Shown one piece after another: positions 55,740 through 63,503 of a stretch of DNA of 64,000 bases. The notes beneath the pieces are model-generated. The model had not been told where the DNA came from, searched no databases, and saw only the letters and a program-made list of their open reading frames with translations. This stretch comes from Paraburkholderia tropica (GTDB taxonomy: Bacteria; Pseudomonadota; Gammaproteobacteria; Burkholderiales; Burkholderiaceae): assembly GCF_900109265.1 (NCBI RefSeq), contig NZ_FNZM01000002.1, positions 248,001 to 312,000 on the forward strand, in the 5' to 3' direction. A program made the translations under genes and the position numbers. Each line of letters begins with the position of its first letter. Position 1 is the stretch's first letter.

Positions 55740-56438
55740 TCAGTGAGAATAATCGCGCCCGCCAAAGATCGCGGTGCCGACGCGCACGATCGTGGCGCCT
55801 TCGAGCACGGCCGCTTCGAGGTCGGCCGACATGCCCATGGAGAGCGTGTCGAGCGCGAGGCCGTCGGCGCGCAGCGCGTCGAACAGCTCGCGCAGCTGCC
55901 GGTGCGGCGCACGTTGCGCCTCGGGCGTTTCAGCCGGCTCGGGAATGGACATCAACCCGCGCAGGCGCAGGTTGGGCAACGCGGCGATGGCGTGTGCGAT
56001 TTGTACGGCTTCCTCCGGCGCGGTACCGCTCTTGGAAGCTTCGCCGCTCACGTTGACCTGCAGGCACACGTTGAGCGGCGGCATGCCCGCGGGTCGCTGT
56101 TCCGACAGGCGCTGGGCGATCTTCAGTCGATCGATCGAATGGACCCAGTCGAAACGCTCGGCCACGGGCCGCGTCTTGTTCGATTGCAGCGGCCCGATGA
56201 AATGCCATTCGAGGCTCGCGCGCAGGTCCGCGAGCGCCTCGATCTTGTCCACCGCTTCCTGCACGTAGTTCTCGCCGAACGCACGCTGACCGGCGGCATG
56301 CGCGGCGCGCACGTCGTCGGCGGGGAAGGTTTTCGACACCGCGAGCAGCGCAACGGATTCCGGCGCGCGCCCCGCACTGCGGGCGGCGGCGGCGATGCGC
56401 TCATGGACGGCTTCGAGGTTGTGGACGAGATCGGTCAT
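55740..56438 (-). CDS. yggS: PLP homeostasis protein (YggS/PROSC family)
   Basis: 232 residues, TIM-barrel with PLP bound as a Schiff base to the Lys in LLAVSKTFPADDV (about residue 36). The family balances free PLP levels and does not have a clear enzymatic reaction. GENYVQEAVDK, WHFIGPLQSNKTR and GMSADLEAAV are diagnostic. ATG 56438 is used; the upstream in-frame ATG 56489 gives an unsupported 17-residue extension. A minus-strand TATAAT is at 56506-56511. Likely operon with proC. Confidence 0.95.
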   Translation of the reverse strand: MTDLVHNLEAVHERIAAAARSAGRAPESVALLAVSKTFPADDVRAAHAAGQRAFGENYVQEAVDKIEALADLRASLEWHFIGPLQSNKTRPVAERFDWVHSIDRLKIAQRLSEQRPAGMPPLNVCLQVNVSGEASKSGTAPEEAVQIAHAIAALPNLRLRGLMSIPEPAETPEAQRAPHRQLRELFDALRADGLALDTLSMGMSADLEAAVLEGATIVRVGTAIFGGRDYSH

Positions 56439-56709
56439 CGGATTGGAGGCCGGCCGCGCAGCGCTGCCCGCGGCCGTTACGGCGCACATGAAACGAACGA
56501 AGGCAATTATACGGACTGCGCCGGGCCGCGAAACCTCCGCCGAAAGACGTAGGGCTTTTCGGCGTCATGCGGGGGGCAATTTCTGACGGTGCGCATCGGC
56601 GTCGCGAGCCCTGACGGATTGGCTCCTACGCCATCCGGCCGACTGTTGGCGCGATCGGCGAATCGCTACGCTGGGACGTGTTTTTTCGACGTCCGGCGCC
56701 TTGCCGGCC

Positions 56710-57939
56710 TCAATTCGCCGCCAGCATATGTTCGATCAACTCAATCCAGTGCGTGACCGGAATCGCCGTGCCGCTTTGCAGGTGTGCGATACAGCCAATG
56801 TTGGCCGAGACGATCAGTTGCGGCTCCAGCGCCTTGAGCCGATCCACCTTCTGATTGCGCAGTGTGTACGAGAGGCGCGGCTGCGTGATCGAATAGGTGC
56901 CCGCGGAGCCGCAGCACAGGTGACTGTCCACGGGCAGACGCACGTCGAGCCCGAGCGCGCGCAGCACGTGCTCCACGCCGCCGCGCAACTGCTGGCCGTG
57001 TTGCAGCGTGCAGGGCGGGTGGTACGCCACGGTATGAATGCCGCGCCGCCGCGTGGCCGCGAGCAACTGGTCCTCGAATGGCGGCAGGATCTCGGCCAGG
57101 TCGCGCGTGAGTTCCGCAACCCGCCGCGCCTTCTCCGCGTAGACGGGGTCGTGGCGCATCAGGTGCGCGTATTCCTTGACCGTCGCGCCGCAGCCGGAGG
57201 CGTTCATCACGATCGCCTCCACGCCTTGCTCGATATGCGGCCACCAGGCGTCGATGTTCGCGCGCACGTCGTTCAGGGCGTCGTCGGCGTAACCCATGTG
57301 CAGACGGATCGCGCCGCAGCAGCCCGCCTGCGGGGCCACCACGGTTTCGATGCCCAGCGCGTCGAGCACGCGCGCCGTGGCCACGTTGATGTTGGGCATC
57401 ATCGAAGGCTGCACGCAACCGGCGAGCATCAGCATCTTGCGGGCGTGTTTCGCGGTCGGCCAGGCGAGCGGGCGCTGGCGCACCGGCACCTTGTCGCGCA
57501 GCCGTCGCGGCAGCAGGGCGCGCACTTGCTGGGCGAAGCGCATGGCCGGCGAAAACAGCATGCGGCGCGGCAGGAAGCCCGCCAGAAAACGCCGGGTCAG
57601 ACGCTGGCGCAGCGGGCGCGGCACGCGCTCTTCGGCGAGCTTGCGGCCGATTTCCACGAGCCGGCCGTACTGCACGCCCGAGGGGCAGGTCGTCTCGCAA
57701 CTGCGGCAGGTGAGGCAGCGGTCGAGGTGCGTGAGCGTGCTTTTCGAGACCGTCGCGCCTTCCACCATCTGTTTCATCAGATAGATGCGCCCGCGCGGGC
57801 CGTCGAGTTCGTCGCCGAGCAACTGGTACGTCGGGCAGGTCGCGGTGCAGAAGCCGCAATGCACGCACTTGCGCAGGATCGCGTCGGCTTCGTCGCCGTC
57901 GGGGGTGTTGCGAATGAAGTCCGCGAGGTTCGTCTGCAT
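56710..57939 (-). CDS. glcF: Glycolate oxidase iron-sulfur subunit
   Basis: 409 residues. Two 4Fe-4S motifs: C25/C28/C31/C35 (CVHCGFCTATCP) and C75/C78/C81/C85 (CLTCRSCETTCP), followed by two CCG domains (GCCGAIRL and CCGSAGTYS). It passes electrons from glycolate via GlcD and GlcE to the quinone pool. Last gene of the glcD-glcE-glcF order, 18 bases after glcE. Confidence 0.96.
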   Translation of the reverse strand: MQTNLADFIRNTPDGDEADAILRKCVHCGFCTATCPTYQLLGDELDGPRGRIYLMKQMVEGATVSKSTLTHLDRCLTCRSCETTCPSGVQYGRLVEIGRKLAEERVPRPLRQRLTRRFLAGFLPRRMLFSPAMRFAQQVRALLPRRLRDKVPVRQRPLAWPTAKHARKMLMLAGCVQPSMMPNINVATARVLDALGIETVVAPQAGCCGAIRLHMGYADDALNDVRANIDAWWPHIEQGVEAIVMNASGCGATVKEYAHLMRHDPVYAEKARRVAELTRDLAEILPPFEDQLLAATRRRGIHTVAYHPPCTLQHGQQLRGGVEHVLRALGLDVRLPVDSHLCCGSAGTYSITQPRLSYTLRNQKVDRLKALEPQLIVSANIGCIAHLQSGTAIPVTHWIELIEHMLAAN

Positions 57940-57957
57940 CGCCGCGTGATGGTCAGG

Positions 57958-59055
57958 TCAGAAGTCGGAATACAGGCGGCCGCGATTGAAGATGCGGGCC
58001 GGGTCGAACGCGGCTTTCAGGCCGCGATGGATCTTCATCAGTGGCGCGGGCAGGGGCGTGAACACGCCCGCGCTGCGGTCGTACTCGTGCCCGGTGCGGA
58101 ACATCGTGGCGTGGCCGCCCGCCTGCTTGGCGGTGATGCGGACCGTCTGCGCGTCGGTTTCGGTAATCCACCAGCGCTGCGCGCCGCCCCATTCCATCAA
58201 CTGCGCGCCGGGCAATTGCAGCGGCTCGGCGATCGAGGGCAGTGCGAGACGCCAGAGCGCGGCATTGGGCGCGATGGAGGCGAAAAACGGGTCGGTTTGC
58301 TCGCGCAGGCCCGCCCAGAAGCGTTCGGCTTCCACGGCGTCCACCACCTCGCCGCCGAGCGCGGTGCGCGCGGACTTCACGGCGGCTTCGGCGCCCGCCA
58401 GACGCACGGCCAGCGTGCCGTTGCGCCAGGCGCTGGCCGTCATCGGCAGCGGGCGGCCGCCCCATTCGTTGAGCTTGCGCACGGCGTCGGTGCCGTTCAT
58501 GTCGAAGCGCAGCGTGGTTTCGGCCTGCGGCACCGGCAGTACCTTGACCGAGAGTTCGAGCATGAGGCCGAGCGTGCCGAGCGACCCCGCCATGAGCCGC
58601 GCCACGTCGTAGCCCGCCACGTTCTTTACGACCTGGCCGCCGAAGTGCAGCACCTCGCCGTGGCCGTTCATGACCACGGCGCCCAGCACGAAGTCGCGCG
58701 CCGCGCCTGCCGCAGCACGCCGGGGCCCGGCGAGGCCCGCGGCAACGCAGCCGCCGAGCGTGGCCTGGGTGCCGAAGTGGGGCGGCTCGAACGCCAGCAT
58801 CTGGCCGCGCGCCGCCAGTGTCTGTTCGATCTCCAGCAGCGGCGTGCCCGCGCGCGCCGTGACCACCAGTTCGGCGGGATCGTAGGCGACGATCCCGCGG
58901 TGCGCGCGCGTGTCGAGCACCTCGCCTTCGAGCGCCTGGCCATACCAGTCTTTCGTGCCGCCGCCGCGAATACGCAGCGGCTGGCCGTCGGCGGTCGCCG
59001 CGCGAATGCGCTCGGACCAGCTCGCGACGATGTCCTCTTCTTCCATGTCGTCCAT
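57958..59055 (-). CDS. glcE: Glycolate oxidase FAD-binding subunit
   Basis: 365 residues. PCMH-type FAD domain: LRIRGGGTKDWYG (about residue 27), FGTQATLGGCVAAGLAGP and KNVAGYDVARLMAGSLGTLG. Start ATG 59055 (MDDMEEED), with another ATG at 59046; the much longer frame upstream is unsupported. It works with GlcD and GlcF. A 273-base gap separates it from glcD, longer than expected within an operon. Confidence 0.93.
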   Translation of the reverse strand: MDDMEEEDIVASWSERIRAATADGQPLRIRGGGTKDWYGQALEGEVLDTRAHRGIVAYDPAELVVTARAGTPLLEIEQTLAARGQMLAFEPPHFGTQATLGGCVAAGLAGPRRAAAGAARDFVLGAVVMNGHGEVLHFGGQVVKNVAGYDVARLMAGSLGTLGLMLELSVKVLPVPQAETTLRFDMNGTDAVRKLNEWGGRPLPMTASAWRNGTLAVRLAGAEAAVKSARTALGGEVVDAVEAERFWAGLREQTDPFFASIAPNAALWRLALPSIAEPLQLPGAQLMEWGGAQRWWITETDAQTVRITAKQAGGHATMFRTGHEYDRSAGVFTPLPAPLMKIHRGLKAAFDPARIFNRGRLYSDF

Positions 59056-59192
59056 GGCGCGTTTGTCGTTGTGGTGCGTTCGATTGTACTGACGCGCCCC
59101 GTGCTGACAACCCGGGGCAGGCCCGCATGGCGCGCGTTCGCAAGGGTGGTTGACCGAGGGCGCGACCCGGCGCGCATGACACCCCGCAAAGC

Positions 59193-59209
59193 GCATGCGC
59201 TGCGCATGC
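59193..59209. repeat. 17-bp palindrome in the glcD-glcE spacer
   Basis: GCATGCGC-T-GCGCATGC is perfect. It lies in the long glcD-glcE gap, and could be a protein-binding site or part of an mRNA hairpin. No T-run follows. Confidence 0.6.
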
Positions 59210-59328
59210 CGAGCGGGCCGATTCGGCGTGCGCAGCCGCGTGCCTCCTCGCATCGTCCCGTGTGGCTGCTGCCGCGCAGGCTCGATGAAGCCGCCGCAGC
59301 GCGGCGCGCGCCCGCGTCGGCGCGCGGC

Positions 59329-60834
59329 TCAGAAACGCGGCAGATCGGGATGCGGCAGCAGATTGCCGCGCACGTGCATGCGGCCGTATTCGGCGCAGCG
59401 CGCGCGCGTGGGGATGCCTTTATCGGGATTGAGCAGGCCCGCCGGGTCGAACGCGTGCTTTACGGCATGGAACGCATCACGCTCCTGGGGCGAGAACTGC
59501 ACACACATCGAATTGATCTTTTCGATCCCCACGCCGTGCTCGCCCGTGACCGTGCCGCCCAGTTCGACGCAGGTTTCGAGGATATCGGCGCCAAAGGCCT
59601 CGGCGCGGTGCCATTCGTCGAGATCGTTGCCGTTGAAGAGAATCAGCGGGTGCATGTTGCCGTCGCCCGCGTGGAACACGTTGATGCAGCGCAGCCGGTA
59701 CTGCGCCTCCATTTCGTGGATGCGCGCGAGCAGCGGCCCAATCGCGCGGCGCGGCACCGTGCCGTCCATGCAGTAATAGTCGGGCGAGATGCGCCCGGCG
59801 GCGGGGAAGGCGTTTTTGCGGCCCGACCAGAAGCGCAGGCGTTCTTCCTCGGTGCGCGAGATCTGGATACGCGTCGCGCCATGTTCGCGCAACACGACGG
59901 TCGTGCGCGCGATTTCGTCGGCGACTTCCTCGGGCGTGCCGTCGGCCTCGCACAGCAGGATCGCGGCTGCGTCGAGGTCGTAGCCCGCTTTCACGAATTC
60001 CTCCACGGCGCGCGTGGCGGGTTTGTCCATCATTTCGAGACCGGCGGGAATGATGCCGGACGCGATGATGCCGGCCACGGCGTCGCCGCCTTTCACCACG
60101 TCGTCGAAGCTCGCCATGATGACCTGCGCGGTCTGCGGACGCGGGATCAGCTTGACCGTCACTTCGGTCACGATGGCGAACATGCCTTCGCTGCCGATCA
60201 TGACTGCGAGCAGATCGAGCCCCGGCGCGTCGAGCGCGAGCGAGCCGAACTCCACGATCTCGCCGTCCATCGTGACCGCGCGCACGCGCAGCACGTTATG
60301 CACGGTGAGGCCGTACTTGAGGCAGTGCACGCCGCCCGAGTTTTCGGAAACATTGCCGCCGATCGTGCAGGCGATCTGCGACGACGGATCGGGCGCGTAA
60401 TAGAGACCGTAAGGCGCGGCCGCCTCGGAAACGGCCAGATTGCGCACGCCCGGCTGTACGGTGGCCGTGCGTGCGTAAGGATCGACTTCGAGAATGCGCT
60501 TGAAGCGCGCGAGCGAAAGCACGATGCCGTGGCGGATCGGCATGGCGCCGCCGGACAGGCCCGTGCCCGCGCCGCGCGGCACGATCGGCACGTCGAGGCG
60601 TCGGCAGATCTGCACGATGCGCTGGACCTGCGACTCGGTTTCCGGCAATGCCACCGCGAGCGGCAGGCGCCGGTAGGCCGCGAGGCCGTCGCACTCGTAG
60701 GCCACGGTGTCTTCTTCCCGGTGCAGCAGGCAATGCGCGGGCAGCACCGCCATCAGTGCCTGAACCACCTCGCGCTGCCGCTGCGCGAGGGCTTCGGGCG
60801 AGAGTTCGGGCATCTTCGCCTCGGGTGCGTTCAT
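59329..60834 (-). CDS. glcD: Glycolate oxidase FAD-linked subunit
   Basis: 501 residues. Oxidises glycolate to glyoxylate. PCMH FAD motif PRGAGTGLSGGAMP (about residues 92-105), the segment GGNVSENSGGVHCLKYGLT and C-terminal GEHGVGIEK with the active-site His region. ATG 60834 has a GGAGGAGAC site. It is the head of glcDEF. Confidence 0.95.
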   Translation of the reverse strand: MNAPEAKMPELSPEALAQRQREVVQALMAVLPAHCLLHREEDTVAYECDGLAAYRRLPLAVALPETESQVQRIVQICRRLDVPIVPRGAGTGLSGGAMPIRHGIVLSLARFKRILEVDPYARTATVQPGVRNLAVSEAAAPYGLYYAPDPSSQIACTIGGNVSENSGGVHCLKYGLTVHNVLRVRAVTMDGEIVEFGSLALDAPGLDLLAVMIGSEGMFAIVTEVTVKLIPRPQTAQVIMASFDDVVKGGDAVAGIIASGIIPAGLEMMDKPATRAVEEFVKAGYDLDAAAILLCEADGTPEEVADEIARTTVVLREHGATRIQISRTEEERLRFWSGRKNAFPAAGRISPDYYCMDGTVPRRAIGPLLARIHEMEAQYRLRCINVFHAGDGNMHPLILFNGNDLDEWHRAEAFGADILETCVELGGTVTGEHGVGIEKINSMCVQFSPQERDAFHAVKHAFDPAGLLNPDKGIPTRARCAEYGRMHVRGNLLPHPDLPRF

Positions 60835-60932
60835 GTCTCCTCCTGCTCGTGGGGTTCGCCGCGTGCGGCGGCGGTAGCTGCCGATGCTACTGCGCTGGCC
60901 GCAGCCGTGTCAGTCGTCTCTGTCGTGTCAGC

Positions 60933-60968
60933 CGCTGCAGACTTGGCGGGCGCTGCAGACTTGGCGGG
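60933..60968. repeat. 18-bp perfect tandem duplication
   Basis: CGCTGCAGACTTGGCGGG occurs at 60933-60950 and again at 60951-60968, in the spacer between glcD and the second FAD oxidase gene. It does not lie in a recognised gene. Confidence 0.9.
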
Positions 60969-61029
60969 CGCGCGTCTCGCGGCGCGCCTCGCATTGCGAC
61001 GCTTGCAACGCGTGCACCAACCAGCCAGC

Positions 61030-62445
61030 TTACGCCGCCCAGCTGAAAATCTTGCCGGGATTCATCAGATTATGCGGATCGAGCGCATGCTTGATGGCGC
61101 GCATGGTGTCGACGGTATCGGCGCCGTGCTCTTCCACGAGGAAGTCCATCTTGTGCAGCCCCACGCCGTGCTCGCCCGTGCAGGTGCCGTCCATGCGGAT
61201 CGCGCGCTGCACGATGCGATGGTTCAGGCGTTCGGCCTCGTCGATTTCGTCGGGCTTGTCGGGGTCGATCAGGATCGCCACGTGGAAGTTGCCGTCGCCC
61301 ACGTGGCCCACGATCGGGCAGGGCAGCGCCGAGGCCTTCAGGTCGGCTTCGGTTTCCGCCACGCATTCGGCGAGGCGCGAGATTGGCACGCAGACGTCGG
61401 TGGTCACGGCGCGGCAGCCGGGTTTGAGTTGCAGCATCGCGAAGTAGGCGCTGTGACGCGCGTTCCACAAGCGGCTGCGGTCTTCGGGGCGCGTGGCCCA
61501 TTCGAACCCTTCGCCGCCGTTTTGCGCCGCCAGTTCCTGCACGGTTTGCGCCTGTTCGGCCACGCCCGCTTCGGTGCCGTGAAACTCGAAGAACAACGTG
61601 TGCTTCTCGCGCAGGCCGAGGTTCGAATGCTTGTTGATTGCGCGCACCGCGAGCGCGTCGATGAATTCCACGCGTGCGATCGGCACGCCCATCTGAATCG
61701 TTTCGATCACGGCGCGCACGGCTTCGGCCATCGAGGGAAACGCGCACACCGCCGCCGACACCGCTTCCGGCTGCGGATACAGGCGCACGGTGATTTCGGT
61801 GATCACGCCCAGCGTGCCTTCGGAGCCCACGAACAGGCGCGTGAGGTCGTAGCCCGCCGACGACTTGCGCGCGCGCGTGCCGGTCTTGATCACTCGGCCG
61901 TCCGCGAGGATGGCGGTCAGGCCCAGTACGTTCTCGCGCATCGTGCCGTAGCGCACGGCGTTGGTGCCCGAGGCCCGCGTCGCCGACATGCCGCCGATGC
62001 TCGCATCCGCGCCCGGGTCGATCGGGAAGAACAGGCCGGTGTCGCGCAGCGCTTCATTGAGCTGCTTGCGCGAAATGCCGGGCTCGACGGTGACGGTGAG
62101 GTCTTCGGCGTTGATCGAGAGCACGCGGTTCATTTGCGAGAGGTCGATCGATACGCCGCCTTGCACGGCCAGCAGATGGCCTTCGAGCGAGGAGCCGTTG
62201 CCGTACGGAATGATCGGCACCTGGTGGCGCGCGCACAGCTTGACGATGGTTTGCACGTCTTCGGTGCTCTGCGCGAACACCACGGCGTCGGGCAGTTGCG
62301 GGTCGAAACGCGACTCGTCGCGGCCATGATGGGCGCGCACGGCTTCGGCGGTCGAGACGCGCTCGCCGAAAGCGCTGCGCAAGGCGTCGAGGAGTTCGGC
62401 GGGGAACGGGCGGCGTGCGAGAGCCGGCGGCGCGGGATGATTCAC
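61030..62445 (-). CDS. FAD-binding oxidase (GlcD/D-lactate dehydrogenase-like)
   Basis: 471 residues, a GlcD paralogue. PCMH FAD motif YGNGSSLEGHL (about residues 80-90), SIGGMSATRASGTNAVRYG and the C-terminal GEHGVGLHK. It could be a D-lactate or 2-hydroxy-acid dehydrogenase using cytochrome or quinone. Start GTG 62445 with AAGGAG upstream. Lies 195 bases before glcD on the same strand, likely sharing regulation. Not distinguishable from glycolate oxidase or D-lactate dehydrogenase by sequence alone. Confidence 0.9.
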   Translation of the reverse strand: MNHPAPPALARRPFPAELLDALRSAFGERVSTAEAVRAHHGRDESRFDPQLPDAVVFAQSTEDVQTIVKLCARHQVPIIPYGNGSSLEGHLLAVQGGVSIDLSQMNRVLSINAEDLTVTVEPGISRKQLNEALRDTGLFFPIDPGADASIGGMSATRASGTNAVRYGTMRENVLGLTAILADGRVIKTGTRARKSSAGYDLTRLFVGSEGTLGVITEITVRLYPQPEAVSAAVCAFPSMAEAVRAVIETIQMGVPIARVEFIDALAVRAINKHSNLGLREKHTLFFEFHGTEAGVAEQAQTVQELAAQNGGEGFEWATRPEDRSRLWNARHSAYFAMLQLKPGCRAVTTDVCVPISRLAECVAETEADLKASALPCPIVGHVGDGNFHVAILIDPDKPDEIDEAERLNHRIVQRAIRMDGTCTGEHGVGLHKMDFLVEEHGADTVDTMRAIKHALDPHNLMNPGKIFSWAA

Positions 62446-62625
62446 GCGGGTGTCTCCTTCGTTGGCGTGGCCGATCGCGCAGACCGGCCTCTATGCGTGT
62501 GGGTCGTGCTAACTGGTGCGTTTCATTTTACGCTGAACGTTCGCGTACGCGTTTGCGCCTCGGTCGGCGCGCGCGGGCGCATGCTGCACTGCACGACGGG
62601 CAGCGGCGGGTCGCACAGCCCTATC

Positions 62626-62631
62626 TATAAT
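62626..62631 (+). promoter_or_regulatory. -10 element of the cobalamin adenosyltransferase gene
   Basis: Perfect TATAAT at 62626-62631, about 92 bases before the ATG. The -35 region (GCGGCG at 17 bases) is poor, so the promoter may depend on an activator or be weak. No cobalamin riboswitch could be recognised. Confidence 0.45.
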
Positions 62632-62722
62632 GAGCCGCGCACATGCTGCCGCAATCCGGTCGATGCACGACGGGTTCGCGCATCGACGGCATCTACGGAA
62701 TCTACGTTTTGGGAGAAACACG

Positions 62723-63304
62723 ATGGGCAATCGCCTGAGCAAGATCGCCACGCGCACCGGCGACGACGGCACGACGGGACTCGGCGACGGCAGCCGCGTC
62801 AGCAAGGACGACGCGCGTATTGCGGCGATCGGCGACGTCGACGAACTCAATTCGCAGATTGGCGTGCTGCTGTGCGAGCCGCTGCCCGACGACGTGCGCG
62901 CCGCGCTCGTCGCGATCCAGCACGACCTGTTCGATCTGGGCGGCGAACTCTGCATGCCCGGCCACACGATGGTGACCGACACGCATCTGGCTCGCCTCGA
63001 CGACTGGCTCGCGGCCTGGAACGCCACGCTGCCGCCGCTCAAGGAATTCATTCTGCCAGGCGGCTCGCGTCCCGCCGCGCTCGCGCACGTGTGCCGCACG
63101 GCCTGCCGCCGCGCGGAACGGGCAATCGTGGCGCTCGGCGAGTCGGGCGCGGCGATCGAGGCGGCGCCGCGTCGCTACGTGAACCGGCTTTCGGATCTGA
63201 TGTTCGTGCTTTCACGCGTGCTCAACCGCGCGGCGGGAGGCGACGATGTGTACTGGCGTCACGACCGCGGCGCAGCACGCGGCGCCGAATTCTCGAACGA
63301 ATAG
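62723..63304 (+). CDS. Cob(I)alamin adenosyltransferase (PduO type)
   Basis: 193 residues, trimeric ATP:cob(I)alamin adenosyltransferase. The N-terminal TRTGDDGTTGLGDGSRVSKD loop binds ATP; AIGDVDELNSQIG and the C-terminal RRYVNRLSDLMFVLSR helix complete the family. It makes adenosylcobalamin from reduced cobalamin. ATG 62723 preceded by GGGAGAAACACG. No other cobalamin gene is near. Confidence 0.93.
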   Translation: MGNRLSKIATRTGDDGTTGLGDGSRVSKDDARIAAIGDVDELNSQIGVLLCEPLPDDVRAALVAIQHDLFDLGGELCMPGHTMVTDTHLARLDDWLAAWNATLPPLKEFILPGGSRPAALAHVCRTACRRAERAIVALGESGAAIEAAPRRYVNRLSDLMFVLSRVLNRAAGGDDVYWRHDRGAARGAEFSNE

Positions 63305-63416
63305 GCTGAGTCGGCGAGCAATCGCGGACGTCCTGAACAGCGGCACACGATCGTCGCGCGCTGCATCAGTCCACGTTATGGTCGCACCCTTAATTTCGTG
63401 GATGCGTCGGATTATC

Positions 63417-63433
63417 TGTCGCAGGGTGCGACA
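63417..63433. promoter_or_regulatory. Palindrome upstream of hmp, candidate operator
   Basis: TGTCGCA-GGG-TGCGACA, perfect 7-bp arms. One arm also pairs with GTCGCACCC at 63381-63389 (with GGGTGCGAC at 63424-63432), giving two mutually exclusive structures. Confidence 0.45.
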
Positions 63434-63444
63434 AAATGCCTGGG

Positions 63445-63473
63445 TTAGCGCGTCCTCGTTAAAGATGTATTGT
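63445..63473 (+). promoter_or_regulatory. Probable hmp promoter
   Basis: TTAGCG at 63445-63450, 17 bases, TATTGT at 63468-63473. Both are weak matches, but the -10 lies exactly inside the 63453-63493 palindrome, as expected for a repressible promoter. Confidence 0.4.
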
Positions 63474-63493
63474 ACGTACATCTTTAACGAGGA
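63453..63493. promoter_or_regulatory. 41-bp perfect inverted repeat with an NsrR-like operator upstream of hmp
   Basis: Two perfect 17-bp arms (63453-63469 and 63477-63493) surround TTGTACG. The inner AAGATGTA...TACATCTT matches the 23-base NsrR site of hmp genes (AAGATG and CATCTT ends). NsrR is a nitric-oxide-sensing repressor. The outer part of the 3' arm includes the ribosome-binding site GAGGAG of hmp. Confidence 0.75.
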
Positions 63494-63503
63494 GAAGCCG
63501 CAC

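Noticed and set aside
60854..61046. Small plus-strand frame with a repeated LQTWRA-like motif
   Set aside because: It is created by the 18-bp DNA duplication, has no start signals, and changes frame relative to any known gene.
62446..62722. Cobalamin riboswitch before the adenosyltransferase gene
   Set aside because: No B12-box-like conserved element or expected length; only a -10 element was found.
56701..63309. A 2202-codon plus-strand open frame
   Set aside because: It is antisense to glcF, glcE, glcD and the second FAD oxidase, runs into the adenosyltransferase gene in the wrong frame, and has Arg/Ala/His-rich shadow composition. Not a giant protein.
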